Source of the DNA: Silvibacterium acidisoli
Lineage (GTDB): Bacteria; Acidobacteriota; Terriglobia; Terriglobales; Acidobacteriaceae
Direction of reading: 5' to 3'
Length of the DNA: 64,000 nucleotides
NCBI GenBank assembly: GCA_022870745.1
Contig: CP085323.1
Span: forward strand, 2,356,001 to 2,420,000
In this document: positions 46,833 to 55,910 of the stretch, piece by piece
Numbering within the stretch: position 1 is the first letter of the stretch
Layout: the number at the start of each line of letters is the position of its first letter
Program-made: the position numbers and the translations under genes
Notes under the pieces: model-generated
Told to the model about the DNA's origin: nothing
Databases searched by the model: none
The model's input: the letters and a program-made list of their open reading frames with translations, nothing else

Positions 46833-46886
46833 CCCCCGACCCTCTGCTCCCAAAGCAGATGCGCTACCAGACTGCGCTACGCCCCG
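46810..46886 (-). tRNA. tRNA-Pro(UGG)
   Basis: A 77-base cloverleaf including the encoded CCA. Acceptor CGGGGCG pairs with CGCCCCG; the anticodon stem TCTGC/GCAGA encloses loop TTTGGGA, anticodon UGG; T arm GGGGGTTCGAATCCC. It is intact because the island's integration restored its 3' end. Confidence 0.97.
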
Positions 46887-46933
46887 ACTTTTCCGATTGT
46901 ATCGCAGGATAGCCGGCGGATTGGCTGTGTTTG

Positions 46934-47476
46934 CTAGTAGTGCAGCCGCAGCCACTCTGCCAGCCAGATCAATACCAGTACGGGTAACGCGAAGATGGCG
47001 GCGAGAATGGCCAGCACCAGTCCAAGGAAGATGAAATCTTTCCAGGTGTGGCGGCGGGGTTCAGCGAGATGCCGCACCATGAGGGCATAGTTCCTGCGGT
47101 TTGCCTTCCAGGCGATGTCGAAAATGTCGCCGAGGAAGGGTATCGCTCCGATAAGGACGTCGATCGCGAGGTTCACGACCATTCTCGCCAGTCCGATATA
47201 AGGCACGCCGCGTAGCCAGGCAGCGACGATGAGGATGCAGGAGGCGAGGCCGGAGAGCACGTCTCCCAGTCCGGGAACAAAGCCGATGATGCCGTCGAGG
47301 CCGAAGCGGATGGAAGTGCCGGGGATGCGGAACCAGTCGTCCAGCAGATGTGAGAGCAGGTCAAGATTTTCGTCGGAGAACCAGCGGCCGCTGGCGCGCG
47401 AAAAGGGACGCCTTGAAAAAGAGCTGACGGAACGGCCTTCCGGCTCAAGAATCTCGGGTTCTGGGTGGCTGGACAT
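46934..47476 (-). CDS. DUF4112 domain-containing membrane protein
   Basis: A 180-residue protein. DUF4112 is indicated by LLDDWFRIPGTSIRFGLDGIIGFVPGLGDVLSGLAS and the repeat-like VNLAIDVLIGAIPFLGDIFDIAWKANRRN. Hydrophobic helices in the middle and at the C-terminus (FIFLGLVLAILAAIFALPVLVLIWLAEWL) suggest a membrane location. Function unknown. It lies between tRNA-Pro and tRNA-His and starts at ATG 47476. Confidence 0.88.
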   Translation of the reverse strand: MSSHPEPEILEPEGRSVSSFSRRPFSRASGRWFSDENLDLLSHLLDDWFRIPGTSIRFGLDGIIGFVPGLGDVLSGLASCILIVAAWLRGVPYIGLARMVVNLAIDVLIGAIPFLGDIFDIAWKANRRNYALMVRHLAEPRRHTWKDFIFLGLVLAILAAIFALPVLVLIWLAEWLRLHY

Positions 47477-47516
47477 GTCCTTGTAGTGGTTTGGATGCTA
47501 CAATCTAACTCTGTAT

Positions 47517-47592
47517 GGCGGCTATAGTTCAGCGGCAGAACGCCGGTTTGTGGCACCGGATGTCGCGGGTTCGATCCCCGCTAGCCGCCCCA
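47517..47592 (+). tRNA. tRNA-His(GUG)
   Basis: An eight-base-pair acceptor GGCGGCTA/TAGCCGCC, including the His-specific extra G at -1, and encoded CCA. Anticodon stem CCGGT/ACCGG, loop TTGTGGC, anticodon GUG; T arm GCGGGTTCGATCCCCGC. Confidence 0.97.
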
Positions 47593-47626
47593 TACAACAG
47601 GGCTATCGCCCGCGGCTGACCAGCCT

Positions 47627-48373
47627 GTGAGCAGCGTCGCCCGGCGTGGCAAAAACCCAGGAAAAATCTATATCGGTTGTTCCGGCTGGGCTTATCCCTC
47701 CTGGAAACCCGACTTTTATCCGGCAACCGCTCCGACGAAGCGCCTGCTGGAATTCTATGCAGCTCGCCTCAATTCCGTCGAGGTCAACTACACCTTCCGC
47801 AGTTTGCCTTCTGAGAAAACTGTAGAGGGTTGGCTGGCGGCAACTAGCGAAGATTTCCGGTTTTCGTTCAAGGCCCCGCAGAGGATCACGCATATTCTGC
47901 GCCTGAAAAACTGTGCGAAGCCGCTCGAAGAGTTTTACGCCGCGATACGGCCTGTAGCGGATGCCAGCCGGTTGGGCGCGATCCTTTTCCAATTGCCTCC
48001 GAATATGAAGGCCGACTTCGAACGGCTGGCAGCTTTTCTTTCGGAAGCTGCGAGCGAGGGCTGGCGGCTGGCCTTTGAGTTTCGGCATGAATCGTGGTTT
48101 AGCGAAGAGACCTACGCACTGCTGCGAGAGCATGGCGTTGCGCTGTGCGTGGCCGAAAGCGACGAGCTGGCGACTCCGGCTATTTCTACCGCTGGCTTCA
48201 GTTGCTATCGCCTGCGCAAGTCGGAATACTCGGATAACGACCTGGCCGCTATCGAGCGAAAGCTGCGGTCGGACGCAGTGAGGGGCGATGTGTTTGCGTA
48301 CTTCAAGCATGAAGAAGAACCAACCGGCGCTTTGCGTGCGCTGCATGTGACGGAAAGACTTCAGACAAAATGA
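47627..48373 (+). CDS. DUF72 domain-containing protein
   Basis: A 248-residue protein of the YecE/DUF72 barrel family: IYIGCSGWAYPSWKPDFYP at the start, RLNSVEVNYTFRSLPSEKTVEGW, FSFKAPQRITH, ILFQLPPNMK, LAFEFRHESWF and YFKHEEEPTGALRA at the end. Function is not established. GTG start at 47627, 35 bases after tRNA-His. It overlaps the hydrolase gene by ATGA, forming a three-gene operon. Confidence 0.9.
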   Translation: MSSVARRGKNPGKIYIGCSGWAYPSWKPDFYPATAPTKRLLEFYAARLNSVEVNYTFRSLPSEKTVEGWLAATSEDFRFSFKAPQRITHILRLKNCAKPLEEFYAAIRPVADASRLGAILFQLPPNMKADFERLAAFLSEAASEGWRLAFEFRHESWFSEETYALLREHGVALCVAESDELATPAISTAGFSCYRLRKSEYSDNDLAAIERKLRSDAVRGDVFAYFKHEEEPTGALRALHVTERLQTK

Positions 48374-49413
48374 GCAGCACACTTCTCACAGAACAGAGTC
48401 TCCGGCAGTGGCTTACTGACTTCAGGCCGCGCCGCTTCCTTGCGAATGCGCACCTGCAGACGCTGGCCGGAAACTTTCTGCGCCGCGATATCACGCTTCC
48501 TCAGCCGCAACGAATGCTGGTGGAGGTCGAAGGGCCGGTGGCGGGTTATGGCTCCACGCTCGTCGCGTGCGATTGCCATTGGCAGCCGGAAGAGGTTCGC
48601 AAGCAGCGGCTGACGATGGTGCTGGTGCATGGGCTGGAAGGATCGTCCAACTCCCGCTACGTGTTGGGCAATACCGCGCGTGCGCTTGCTGCCGGCTGCA
48701 ACGTCGTTCGTATGAACATGCGCAGCTGCGGCGGCACGGATGAGATTTCTCCCACGATCTATCACTCTGGACGATCGGAAGATGTCGCCGCTGTTGTGCG
48801 TGCGATCGTCGAGCAGCATCAGCTGGAATCGATCGCGCTGGTTGGTTATTCGATGGGCGGCAACCTGGTGCTGAAGTATCTGGGCGAGGCAGCTGACGGA
48901 AGCGTGCCGCAGGTGAAAGCCGCGGTGGGTGTCTCTCCGCTGATGGATCTTGCCGTATCCTCGGCTGCATTGCACGAGCCGCAAAATCGTATCTATGAAT
49001 GGCACTTTTTACGGTCGATGACGGGGCGCCTGCGCCGCAAGGCCGCGATGTATCCCCGGCTCTATGCGGATGCGGCGATCGACAAGATCAAAACCATGCG
49101 CGACTTCGATCAGCACATCGTAGCGCGCTATGGGAACTTCGCCGATGCCGACGATTATTACTACAGCGTCGCCAGTTCGCAGTATGCCGCTAGTTTTCAC
49201 GTGCCCACTCTCATCATTCATTCGCTCGATGACCCGTTCATCCGCATGCTGCCTGAGACCCGCATGGCTCTGGAGACGAATCCTGCAGTGACTCTGATCG
49301 AGACGCAGAAGGGTGGTCACTGCGCGTTTCTTGCTTCGGGCGCAAACGATGATGGGCGCTGGGCCGAGACAACGCTGCTTGGCTATCTGCTGGAACACGC
49401 CAGTGGAAGCTGA
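48370..49413 (+). CDS. YheT family alpha/beta hydrolase
   Basis: A 347-residue esterase-like protein. RRFLANAHLQTLAGNFLRR is the N-terminal family signature; VLVHGLEGSSNSRYV holds the oxyanion loop; GYSMGGNLVLKYLGE is the nucleophile elbow; SLDDPFI and GGHCAFL carry the Asp and His of the triad. Substrate unknown. It overlaps the DUF72 gene by four bases and the next ORF by eleven. Confidence 0.9.
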   Translation: MSSTLLTEQSLRQWLTDFRPRRFLANAHLQTLAGNFLRRDITLPQPQRMLVEVEGPVAGYGSTLVACDCHWQPEEVRKQRLTMVLVHGLEGSSNSRYVLGNTARALAAGCNVVRMNMRSCGGTDEISPTIYHSGRSEDVAAVVRAIVEQHQLESIALVGYSMGGNLVLKYLGEAADGSVPQVKAAVGVSPLMDLAVSSAALHEPQNRIYEWHFLRSMTGRLRRKAAMYPRLYADAAIDKIKTMRDFDQHIVARYGNFADADDYYYSVASSQYAASFHVPTLIIHSLDDPFIRMLPETRMALETNPAVTLIETQKGGHCAFLASGANDDGRWAETTLLGYLLEHASGS

Positions 49414-49957
49414 CTGGGAAGCAGAAATCGGCGAAGACCTGCCGAAGATCGAGCTGCCGTGGAGCGGCTATGTCGATCTTCGGCAGGATGCTTCGGCGAT
49501 CGATCGGATCGAAGAAGCGGTCCGCCATCCCGCCCTTGCGGAGGCACTGCAAAGGTTGAATGCGGCGGAGTCGTCGCTGGTGACGGCAAAGTGCGATGTG
49601 TGGCTGGCGGAAGAGCCGGTCGATGGGTATGAGTTCGATGCCGGGCCTCATGACGCGCAGGTGGCCCTCGCTTCGTACATCGATGTGATGCTGCGCGACG
49701 CCCCATCATTTGGCGTCTACGAAGCGATTGCCCGGAAGCTGGTGGCCGCTCTCCATAAGGAACCGCTGAAGAACGGACGCGTTGACTGCATTTTGCGCGG
49801 CGCCTGGATTGACGGGGCAGACGGCTTCGGCATGACGCTTTACGTCACAGGCTGCGGAGCCGATGCGGTGGCCGCCGAAGAGCGATGGAAGGCTGTGCTG
49901 CGACGCGCTGTAGACGCTACAATAGCCGCAGCACTCCTTATCAGGGCGGGCGAGTAG
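49403..49957 (+). CDS. Hypothetical protein, last gene of the DUF72-hydrolase operon
   Basis: A 184-residue acidic protein from GTG 49403 (EADWEAEIGEDLPKIELPWSGYVDLRQDASAIDRIEEAV...). No signal peptide or membrane segment; a C-terminal Ala-rich segment (VLRRAVDATIAAALLIRAGE) is helical. No family recognised. It overlaps the hydrolase gene by eleven bases. Its stop codon (TAG, 49955-49957) lies inside the tRNA-Arg gene, an unusual overlap. Confidence 0.72.
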   Translation: MEADWEAEIGEDLPKIELPWSGYVDLRQDASAIDRIEEAVRHPALAEALQRLNAAESSLVTAKCDVWLAEEPVDGYEFDAGPHDAQVALASYIDVMLRDAPSFGVYEAIARKLVAALHKEPLKNGRVDCILRGAWIDGADGFGMTLYVTGCGADAVAAEERWKAVLRRAVDATIAAALLIRAGE

Positions 49958-50024
49958 CTCAATTGGATAGAGCACCGACCTTCTAAGTCGGGGGTTACAG
50001 GTTCGATCCCTGTCTCGCCTACCA
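49948..50024 (+). tRNA. tRNA-Arg(UCU)
   Basis: A 77-base cloverleaf with CCA. Acceptor GGGCGAG pairs with CTCGCCT (G-U at the first pair); anticodon stem CCGAC/GTCGG, loop CTTCTAA, anticodon UCU; T arm ACAGGTTCGATCCCTGT. Confidence 0.97.
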
Positions 50025-50072
50025 GCAAAATCCGCGAAGTGCGAAGTTTTCACGGTAATGCGCAGTTCAAAA

Positions 50073-50110
50073 GCAAAGGGCCTTCGATTTATCGAAGGCC
50101 CTTTGCTTTT
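50073..50110. terminator. Bidirectional terminator
   Basis: A perfect stem of about 15 bp (GCAAAGGGCCTTCGA and complement) with TTTA loop, then CTTTTT. It separates tRNA-Arg from the convergent TonB receptor gene. Confidence 0.92.
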
Positions 50111-50121
50111 TGTGCGTAAGG

Positions 50122-52710
50122 TTATTTTCCGCGGTTGGGGAAGATGCCCATGCGGAAGGTGACCATATAGCTGCGCCCCGAGGTCAGGCTTAGCTGATCG
50201 AGCGGCGATGCCGCGGTGGTTGCGATGTAGCTCGATCCGTTGACGGCTGTCGCGCCGTTGCTCGAGGCTACGTCGAGAATGCTTTCGTCATTGAACAGGT
50301 TGTTGATGCTGAACCCGATCTTCGACTCATCGAAGAACGAGTGCTTGCGGATGGTGTAGTTCAGCATGAGATTTACATTGCTGAAGGCCGGGTCGTAGAC
50401 CTGGTTATGGAAGCTGCCGTTGTCGTTGTAGTGATCGCCGACACGCTTCTCGATGACGCCCACATCGAAGCCGTGGTCCTGGTAGGTCACAGCCAGCGAC
50501 TGGGTATAAGAGGGCGTATCCGCAACATAGAGGTTTGAAGGAACACCCGTGCCTGTGTAGGTGGCCTTATTCACCGTGCCGTTGGCGTAGACGTGGAATC
50601 CATATCCGACGGCGACATTCGTCTCGGCTTCAAATCCCTTTGTGATGGAGTCGGGTCCGAGGTAGTACTCGTTGTTATCGTAGGCCGGGTTATTAGGGTT
50701 CGCGACGGCGAGAGAAATGTAGTTGTTCTGGAACTTGACGCGGAATACATCGGCATCGAGGGTGAAGCGGTTTGTCTTCAGAACCGTGCCGGCCTGATAG
50801 GTGGTGGTCTGGGTCGGCTTCGGGAGCTGGCTTACTTCCTGACCGCCTCCGGCCACATCGAAGGTAGAGCTGGGAGGAATCTCTGCTCCCTTGCCGAACT
50901 GAGCGTAAGCGGACCAGTTCCTGAGGATGCGATAGTTGCCTTCTGCTGACGGCAGGTTGCTGCCGAAGCCGCCGAAGGAGGTGATCGATGTCGCGCCGTT
51001 CAGCTTACCGACTGTTTTGCCGTCGTCGGCGTACTGGGTGAGATTCATCGTGTAATAGGCTTCCTTGTCACCCGCGGTGATGGTCAGCCGTTTTGTGGCA
51101 TGCCACTCGTACTCGATGAACGGGTTGTAGGAATTGGTGTAGAAGCGCTCGTGGAAGTTCGGCAGCGCCTGGTCTTCATGAGTCAGCGGGTTTGATGGAA
51201 ACTGGTAGCGGTTGGTCGTAGCCCATTCGTACCAGAGGCCAGTGCGAAAGACGCCATATTTCGAAATCTGGCTGGCGGTGGCTGTTTCACCGTATTTGCG
51301 GTAGCTGTTGAGCTTGTCGACAGCGCAGGGCAGATAGGAATAGCCCTTCTTCGTTTTCGGGGTAGAGCAGTTCGCTTCAGTGATGAAGCCGGTGGAACTG
51401 TTGGGGCCAGTCGCCAGACCCGTTGTGTCGTTGGGGTTGTCGTTCGCGTAGTACTGCGCGTTGTTGTAGCTGTACGTATATGGCTTTGCGTCGATCATCC
51501 AGCCGCGGCCCAGGAAGGAGCGGACGCCGACGTATTCGAAATCGGTAGGCACGCTGTAGTAGTTATAAGGCTGATAGAAAGCGCTCGTCGGATCGTTCTT
51601 CTGCAGCAGGTAGTTCCATCCGTAGTTTTCGACCTGGGCGCGCAGAGGCGGATTGTTGGGCGTGTTGTTATAAAGGCGGATGACGCCGCTATAACCGGTG
51701 ATGGTGGTCTTATCGGAAGGGTTATAGAGAACCTTGATGTCGCCGCCGTCACGCTCCTGCGTGTTGTAGGTCTCGAAGCCATCCGAGGTCATGCGATGCA
51801 CGTCGAGAGTCAGGCCGATCTTCTTACCTGGCCCGATCATTCCAGTGCTGTATTTGCCGTCGATCAGCAGCGTATTGAAGGAGCCATAGGAAACCTGCGG
51901 CTGTATGGACTGCTCCTGCGGAACATCGGGGGAGATCAGGTTGATAGAGCCGCCGAAGGTGCTGGGGCCGATGGTGGAAGCGGTTCCCGGGCTGCGGTCG
52001 AAGTCCACGCTGCCGATCCATAGACCCGGAAAAAAGGCCCAGGAGTGATGGGTCGGCGTGTTCGTATCGTCGAAAGGAATGCCGTCCCAGGTGATGTCGT
52101 AGTCGCCGTCAGGAAAGCCGCGGAAGTAGGTAGTTCCCTGGCCGAGGCCGATGCCGTTCGAGTTGTAGCTGAAGGTGCCGGGGGCGATCTGGATGATCTC
52201 TGTGTAATCCGAGGTTGGCGGCGTGAATTCGCGAATGAACTTGCTGCCGATTTCGGACTTCGGGGCTTCCGTGTCCAGCGAACCCTGGGAAAGACCTTCC
52301 TGTGCGGCGAGCGAATCGCCGGCGAGGGCCCGCACTTCCACGTTCTCGGATGACGAAGCGACCTTCATTTGTACGGGGACGTGCAATGACTTGCCGCCAT
52401 TGAGTGAGACCTGGCTTTGCGTGACGCTTTGGAAACCCTGTGCCGAGATGGTGATGTCATAGCTGCCGTCGGCTACTCCGGTTGCGTAGAAGCGGCCCTG
52501 ATCGTCGGTGACCACCTGCTGATCGGTGCCAGTGGCACGGTTGCGGATGTGAACCTCCGCTTTCTGAATGGCGTTTCCGTGCGCGTCCATCACCGAGCCG
52601 GTGATCGAGCCACCGGTCGCGGTCTGTGCCATGAGCAGCGATGAGGCAGCGAGGATTGCCGTTGCGGTGCCAGTCCATGCAAAGGATCTGCGTCCAGGGA
52701 TGCGTATCAA
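50122..52710 (-). CDS. TonB-dependent receptor with carboxypeptidase-regulatory domain
   Basis: An 862-residue outer-membrane receptor. After the signal peptide (FAWTGTATAILAASSLLMAQ) comes a carboxypeptidase-like regulatory domain (GSITGSVMDAHGNAIQKAEVHIRNRATG ... YDITISAQGFQS), then the plug (TDYTEIIQIAPGTFSYNSNG, YFRGFPDGDYDITWDGIPF, IGPSTFGGSINLISPD) and a 22-strand barrel ending with YMVTFRMGIF. TonB energy drives import of siderophores, cobalamin or glycans; the ligand is not visible. TTG 52710 follows GGAGG at five bases; the frame is open to GTG 52743. Confidence 0.93.
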   Translation of the reverse strand: MIRIPGRRSFAWTGTATAILAASSLLMAQTATGGSITGSVMDAHGNAIQKAEVHIRNRATGTDQQVVTDDQGRFYATGVADGSYDITISAQGFQSVTQSQVSLNGGKSLHVPVQMKVASSSENVEVRALAGDSLAAQEGLSQGSLDTEAPKSEIGSKFIREFTPPTSDYTEIIQIAPGTFSYNSNGIGLGQGTTYFRGFPDGDYDITWDGIPFDDTNTPTHHSWAFFPGLWIGSVDFDRSPGTASTIGPSTFGGSINLISPDVPQEQSIQPQVSYGSFNTLLIDGKYSTGMIGPGKKIGLTLDVHRMTSDGFETYNTQERDGGDIKVLYNPSDKTTITGYSGVIRLYNNTPNNPPLRAQVENYGWNYLLQKNDPTSAFYQPYNYYSVPTDFEYVGVRSFLGRGWMIDAKPYTYSYNNAQYYANDNPNDTTGLATGPNSSTGFITEANCSTPKTKKGYSYLPCAVDKLNSYRKYGETATASQISKYGVFRTGLWYEWATTNRYQFPSNPLTHEDQALPNFHERFYTNSYNPFIEYEWHATKRLTITAGDKEAYYTMNLTQYADDGKTVGKLNGATSITSFGGFGSNLPSAEGNYRILRNWSAYAQFGKGAEIPPSSTFDVAGGGQEVSQLPKPTQTTTYQAGTVLKTNRFTLDADVFRVKFQNNYISLAVANPNNPAYDNNEYYLGPDSITKGFEAETNVAVGYGFHVYANGTVNKATYTGTGVPSNLYVADTPSYTQSLAVTYQDHGFDVGVIEKRVGDHYNDNGSFHNQVYDPAFSNVNLMLNYTIRKHSFFDESKIGFSINNLFNDESILDVASSNGATAVNGSSYIATTAASPLDQLSLTSGRSYMVTFRMGIFPNRGK

Positions 52711-53024
52711 GTCTTCCTCCAAAAGGTGACCGGTGAGAGCCACGGTCTCGGCACAACGTATCCGGGGTGTGTAAACAAACCGTTACAAGAGTTGGCTGGG
52801 TGGACTCGTCCGCGATGGCCGCAGCTCGAAAGATCTCTCGGGCTTCTGATCCGCTTCCGCCGAAACAATGAAAAATCCCGGAAGAGCAGCCACTTCGGCA
52901 CGCGAAACCATGGGGAGGAAGGGCGTTCCGCTTCCGATAAGGGCGGCAAGATATCCTGCCCGCACGAGGTTTCATTGCCACCGTTCTTAAGAACTCTTTC
53001 AGGTCTGGTAGCGGGTTTTCGCCC
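52711..53024. other. Divergent intergenic region
   Basis: About 315 bases between the TonB receptor start and a divergent phosphatase. It should hold both promoters; I could not pick out convincing -10/-35 pairs, and no repeat or RNA is recognised. Confidence 0.5.
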
Positions 53025-53648
53025 ATGGTTGCGCGATACCGTCCGCCCATGTCAGGCTGTGCACATATGCGTCCAGCCCTGCGTTCATTTGTTTCCTCGT
53101 TGCTGTTCGTTCTTGCTTTCTGTGCTTCTGCCAATGCCTGGGCGCAGGATCAGCTTGCCAATACGACGGTCCTGATCGTGCGTCACGCGGAAAAGCCGAA
53201 GGAAGGCCCCAGCCTTACCCCTCAAGGATTCGCGCGTGCGCAGGCCTACGCGCACTACTTTGCGCCGTTCCATCTTGACGGCAGGCCCTTTGCGATCAAC
53301 GCTCTTTACGCGGGGCACGATTCCAAAAACAGCATGCGCCCGCGCTTGACGCTGGAGCCGCTCAGCCAAGCGCTGCATCTTCCTTTGAACACGGACTTTG
53401 AGACCGAAGCGCCGGATGCGCTCGCGGCGAATCTGCGCTCTTCACCGCATGGCGATCACATTCTGATTGCATGGCGGCACGGCAAGATTCCCGCGCTGGT
53501 AACAGCGTTGGGCGGCGATCCGGCGCAGCTGATTCCTGGCTCGAAATGGCCAGACGATACCTATGATTGGGTGCTGGTTCTGCGCTATGACAAGCAGGGC
53601 CGGCTAGCCGGGGAGCAGCGCATACAGGAGCCGGCGCTGCTGCCCTGA
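53025..53648 (+). CDS. Secreted histidine phosphatase family protein
   Basis: A 207-residue protein with a signal peptide (LRSFVSSLLFVLAFCASANAWAQ) and the branch-1 phosphatase motif LIVRHAEKP. SRPxLT-like TLEPLSQAL and LIAWRHGKIPAL (second catalytic His) follow. The role is unknown; periplasmic phosphatase is the best guess. The start is uncertain: 53025, or ATG 53049 or 53067 inside the signal peptide; no ribosome site is visible. Confidence 0.83.
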   Translation: MVARYRPPMSGCAHMRPALRSFVSSLLFVLAFCASANAWAQDQLANTTVLIVRHAEKPKEGPSLTPQGFARAQAYAHYFAPFHLDGRPFAINALYAGHDSKNSMRPRLTLEPLSQALHLPLNTDFETEAPDALAANLRSSPHGDHILIAWRHGKIPALVTALGGDPAQLIPGSKWPDDTYDWVLVLRYDKQGRLAGEQRIQEPALLP

Positions 53649-53662
53649 ATTCGCGAAAGGCT

Positions 53663-55099
53663 TTACGAGTGGCTTTGGAGAGCGCGTTCTGAGTCATCAC
53701 TCCGTACCAGTGGAACACGGATGGTGAAGACCGAACCCTGAAGTGGAGTGCTCTCCACGGTCAGCTCCGCGCGATGGGCATCGGCGATCCACCGCGCGAT
53801 GGAAAGGCCGAGCCCCATGCCGGCTTTCATGGTGCGCTCGCGCAGGTCGGCCTGGTAAAAGCGATCGAAGATCTGCCGCCGCGTATCCTGCGACATTCCG
53901 ATTCCATTGTCTTTCACGCGCAGCAGCGCGTGATTCTTCTCCGCATCGAGCGCGACGGATACTTCACCGAATTCGGGTGTGAACTTGATGGCGTTGTCGA
54001 GCAGGATGCCAAGCAATCGTTGCAGAAGCAGCTTGTCGCCTTCAATGTGAACGGACTCGACTGGCAGGCTCCAGTCCAGCATGATGTGGTTCGCATCGGC
54101 AACGTCTTCCACCCGCCGGCATCCGCTTACAACAAGCTCGCAGAGATCCACGCGCTCCAGTGACATCTCGTGAACGAAGTTATCGCTGCGGGCCATGGAG
54201 AGCAGCGCGTCGAGCAGCGTGGTTGCCGTGCGGCATTCGGTGGCAATGCGCTCGAGATCCTCACGGTATTCATCGTCGGTGCGTTTGCGGTTAAGGGAGA
54301 GCTGCGCGGTGGCCAGCATCACCGTAATTGAGGTGCGGAGGTCGTGCGAAGCATCGGCGGAGAACTGGCTGAGCCGCTTGACCGCCGCCTCCAGACGCGC
54401 AAGCAGCTGGTTCCATGCAATGGCGAGTTGTTGCACTTCGTCCTTCGCGGGAGGAACGGGCAGCCGCGCAGAGAGGTTGCCGATACCGATGCCGACCGCG
54501 GCGCGGGTCATGCGGTCGACAGGCTCCATGGCACGCCGGCTTAGGAAGTAGCCGCAGATCAGGGCAAGTACGAAGATGACGGGCATGAGCAGCAGCAGTG
54601 CGCGCTGGTACGCGGCCAGTACGTCGAACTCTTCCTCGAGAGAGCTGCCCACGTAGAGGGTCATTGGCTCTCCCGCAATCTCGACCTGGTGGCACATGAC
54701 CAGGGCGACGCCCCCGTCGATGCTCCTTAGGAAGAATGAGCGCTCGGTGCATGGATGTTTGTAAGGCGCGGCCCATGAAGCCAGCTGCGGAGCCTGAGGG
54801 AAGAGCAGGGAGTTATCGGCGCGGCGTAGCTCAAACAGGTTTCCCTCGTGTGTAACCAGGGCATAGTTCGCGAGTTGTTTCTTAAGCGGATCTCCCACGC
54901 CCTGTGCGTGATCTGCCTCAAGCATGTGGAGAAGGCGCGTCTCGCGTCCGAGCAGATGCGATTGCTTTTCGACCAGCAGGCCGTGCCTCAGAATGCCATA
55001 GGAGACCACGCCAAACAGCACCGCTCCGAGGAAGATGACGGCCAGATGCCACAGGGTAAGCCGTGCGCGAATCGAAAGTTTCTGCAGCTTATTCAGCAA
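53663..55099 (-). CDS. Sensor histidine kinase (HAMP, HisKA, HATPase)
   Basis: A 478-residue membrane kinase. Two helices (LWHLAVIFLGAVLFGVVSYGIL and LLLMPVIFVLALICGYFL) flank a periplasmic sensor domain of about 150 residues. A HAMP domain follows (RRAMEPVDRMTRAAVGIGIGNLSARL), then the phospho-acceptor H-box SADASHDLRTSI and the ATPase with LLDNAIKF (N), VKDNGIGM (G1) and GMGLGLSIA (G2). It begins at TTG 55099 and overlaps the response regulator gene by eleven bases, so the pair is coupled. The signal sensed is unknown. Confidence 0.93.
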   Translation of the reverse strand: MLNKLQKLSIRARLTLWHLAVIFLGAVLFGVVSYGILRHGLLVEKQSHLLGRETRLLHMLEADHAQGVGDPLKKQLANYALVTHEGNLFELRRADNSLLFPQAPQLASWAAPYKHPCTERSFFLRSIDGGVALVMCHQVEIAGEPMTLYVGSSLEEEFDVLAAYQRALLLLMPVIFVLALICGYFLSRRAMEPVDRMTRAAVGIGIGNLSARLPVPPAKDEVQQLAIAWNQLLARLEAAVKRLSQFSADASHDLRTSITVMLATAQLSLNRKRTDDEYREDLERIATECRTATTLLDALLSMARSDNFVHEMSLERVDLCELVVSGCRRVEDVADANHIMLDWSLPVESVHIEGDKLLLQRLLGILLDNAIKFTPEFGEVSVALDAEKNHALLRVKDNGIGMSQDTRRQIFDRFYQADLRERTMKAGMGLGLSIARWIADAHRAELTVESTPLQGSVFTIRVPLVRSDDSERALQSHS

Positions 55100-55763
55100 C
55101 GAAGATATACCCCGTACCGTGAACCGTGCGAATCAGCGGCTTTGTCTCAGAGCGGTCTTCGAGCTTCGCGCGCAGGCTGTGGATGTAAACATCGAGAGTG
55201 TTTTCCTTTACTCCGTTTGCGTCGTCCCAGGCAGCCTCGATAAGTTCCTCGCGTGAGGTCACCAGGCCGCTGCGGCGCATAAGCACGTCGAGTAACTCGG
55301 TCTGCTTGCGGGTAAGGGGAATCTGGCGTCCATTGCGTGTGGCCAGGCGGCGCGGGCGGTCGAGTGTTACGCCGCCGGCCTGCAGCAGAAAGCTCTGAGC
55401 GGGCAGTGCCCGCCTCGCTATGGCGCCCACACGGGCGATGAGAATCTTGAGCAGAAATGGCTTGACGAGGTAGTCATCCACGCCGAGATCGAAGGCCCGA
55501 AGCACCTTGGGCACCGCGTCTACCGCGGTAAGCATGAGAATCGGGGTGCGGCAGTGGCGTCCGCGTACCGTTTCCAGCACCTGGAAGCCGTCCATGCCGG
55601 GGAGGTAGATGTCGAGCAGCGCGGCATCGTATTCGCCCGCAAGCATCATTGCAGCGCCTTCAACTCCATCGTAGGAAACGGAGACGCTGTGCCCCTCTTC
55701 GCGCAGGCCTCGTTCGACCAGACCTGCAATGCGTTTGTCATCTTCGATCAACAGAACATTCAT
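55089..55763 (-). CDS. OmpR-family response regulator
   Basis: A 224-residue two-domain regulator. The receiver has LLIEDDKRIAG, phosphorylation site Asp in ALLDIYLPGMDGFQ, Thr in MLTAVD and LVKPF. The C-terminal winged helix is OmpR/PhoB type (LTRKQTELLDVLMRRSGLVTSREELIEAAWD ... YIHSLRAKLEDRSETKPLIRTVHGTGYIFVA). ATG 55763 gives the natural MNVLLIED start (the frame is open to 55790). Partner of the kinase that follows. Confidence 0.94.
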   Translation of the reverse strand: MNVLLIEDDKRIAGLVERGLREEGHSVSVSYDGVEGAAMMLAGEYDAALLDIYLPGMDGFQVLETVRGRHCRTPILMLTAVDAVPKVLRAFDLGVDDYLVKPFLLKILIARVGAIARRALPAQSFLLQAGGVTLDRPRRLATRNGRQIPLTRKQTELLDVLMRRSGLVTSREELIEAAWDDANGVKENTLDVYIHSLRAKLEDRSETKPLIRTVHGTGYIFVAE

Positions 55764-55872
55764 GGTGCGTAGCTCACAGTAAGCCACCATGTTGTTTCAG
55801 TTATGTGAATATGGGATTTGGTAAAGCCGGCAGGCTGCGTTAAGAAGAGACCAGATCGATCGCTGATACAGA

Positions 55873-55903
55873 AGGGCACGCCAGGTTTTCAGTGGCGTGC
55901 CCT
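55873..55903. terminator. Hairpin after the PLC-like gene
   Basis: AGGGCACGCCA/TGGCGTGCCCT, 11 bp, with a nine-base loop just past the PLC-like gene stop on the minus strand. No strong T-run. Confidence 0.7.
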
Positions 55904-55910
55904 CTTTCGG

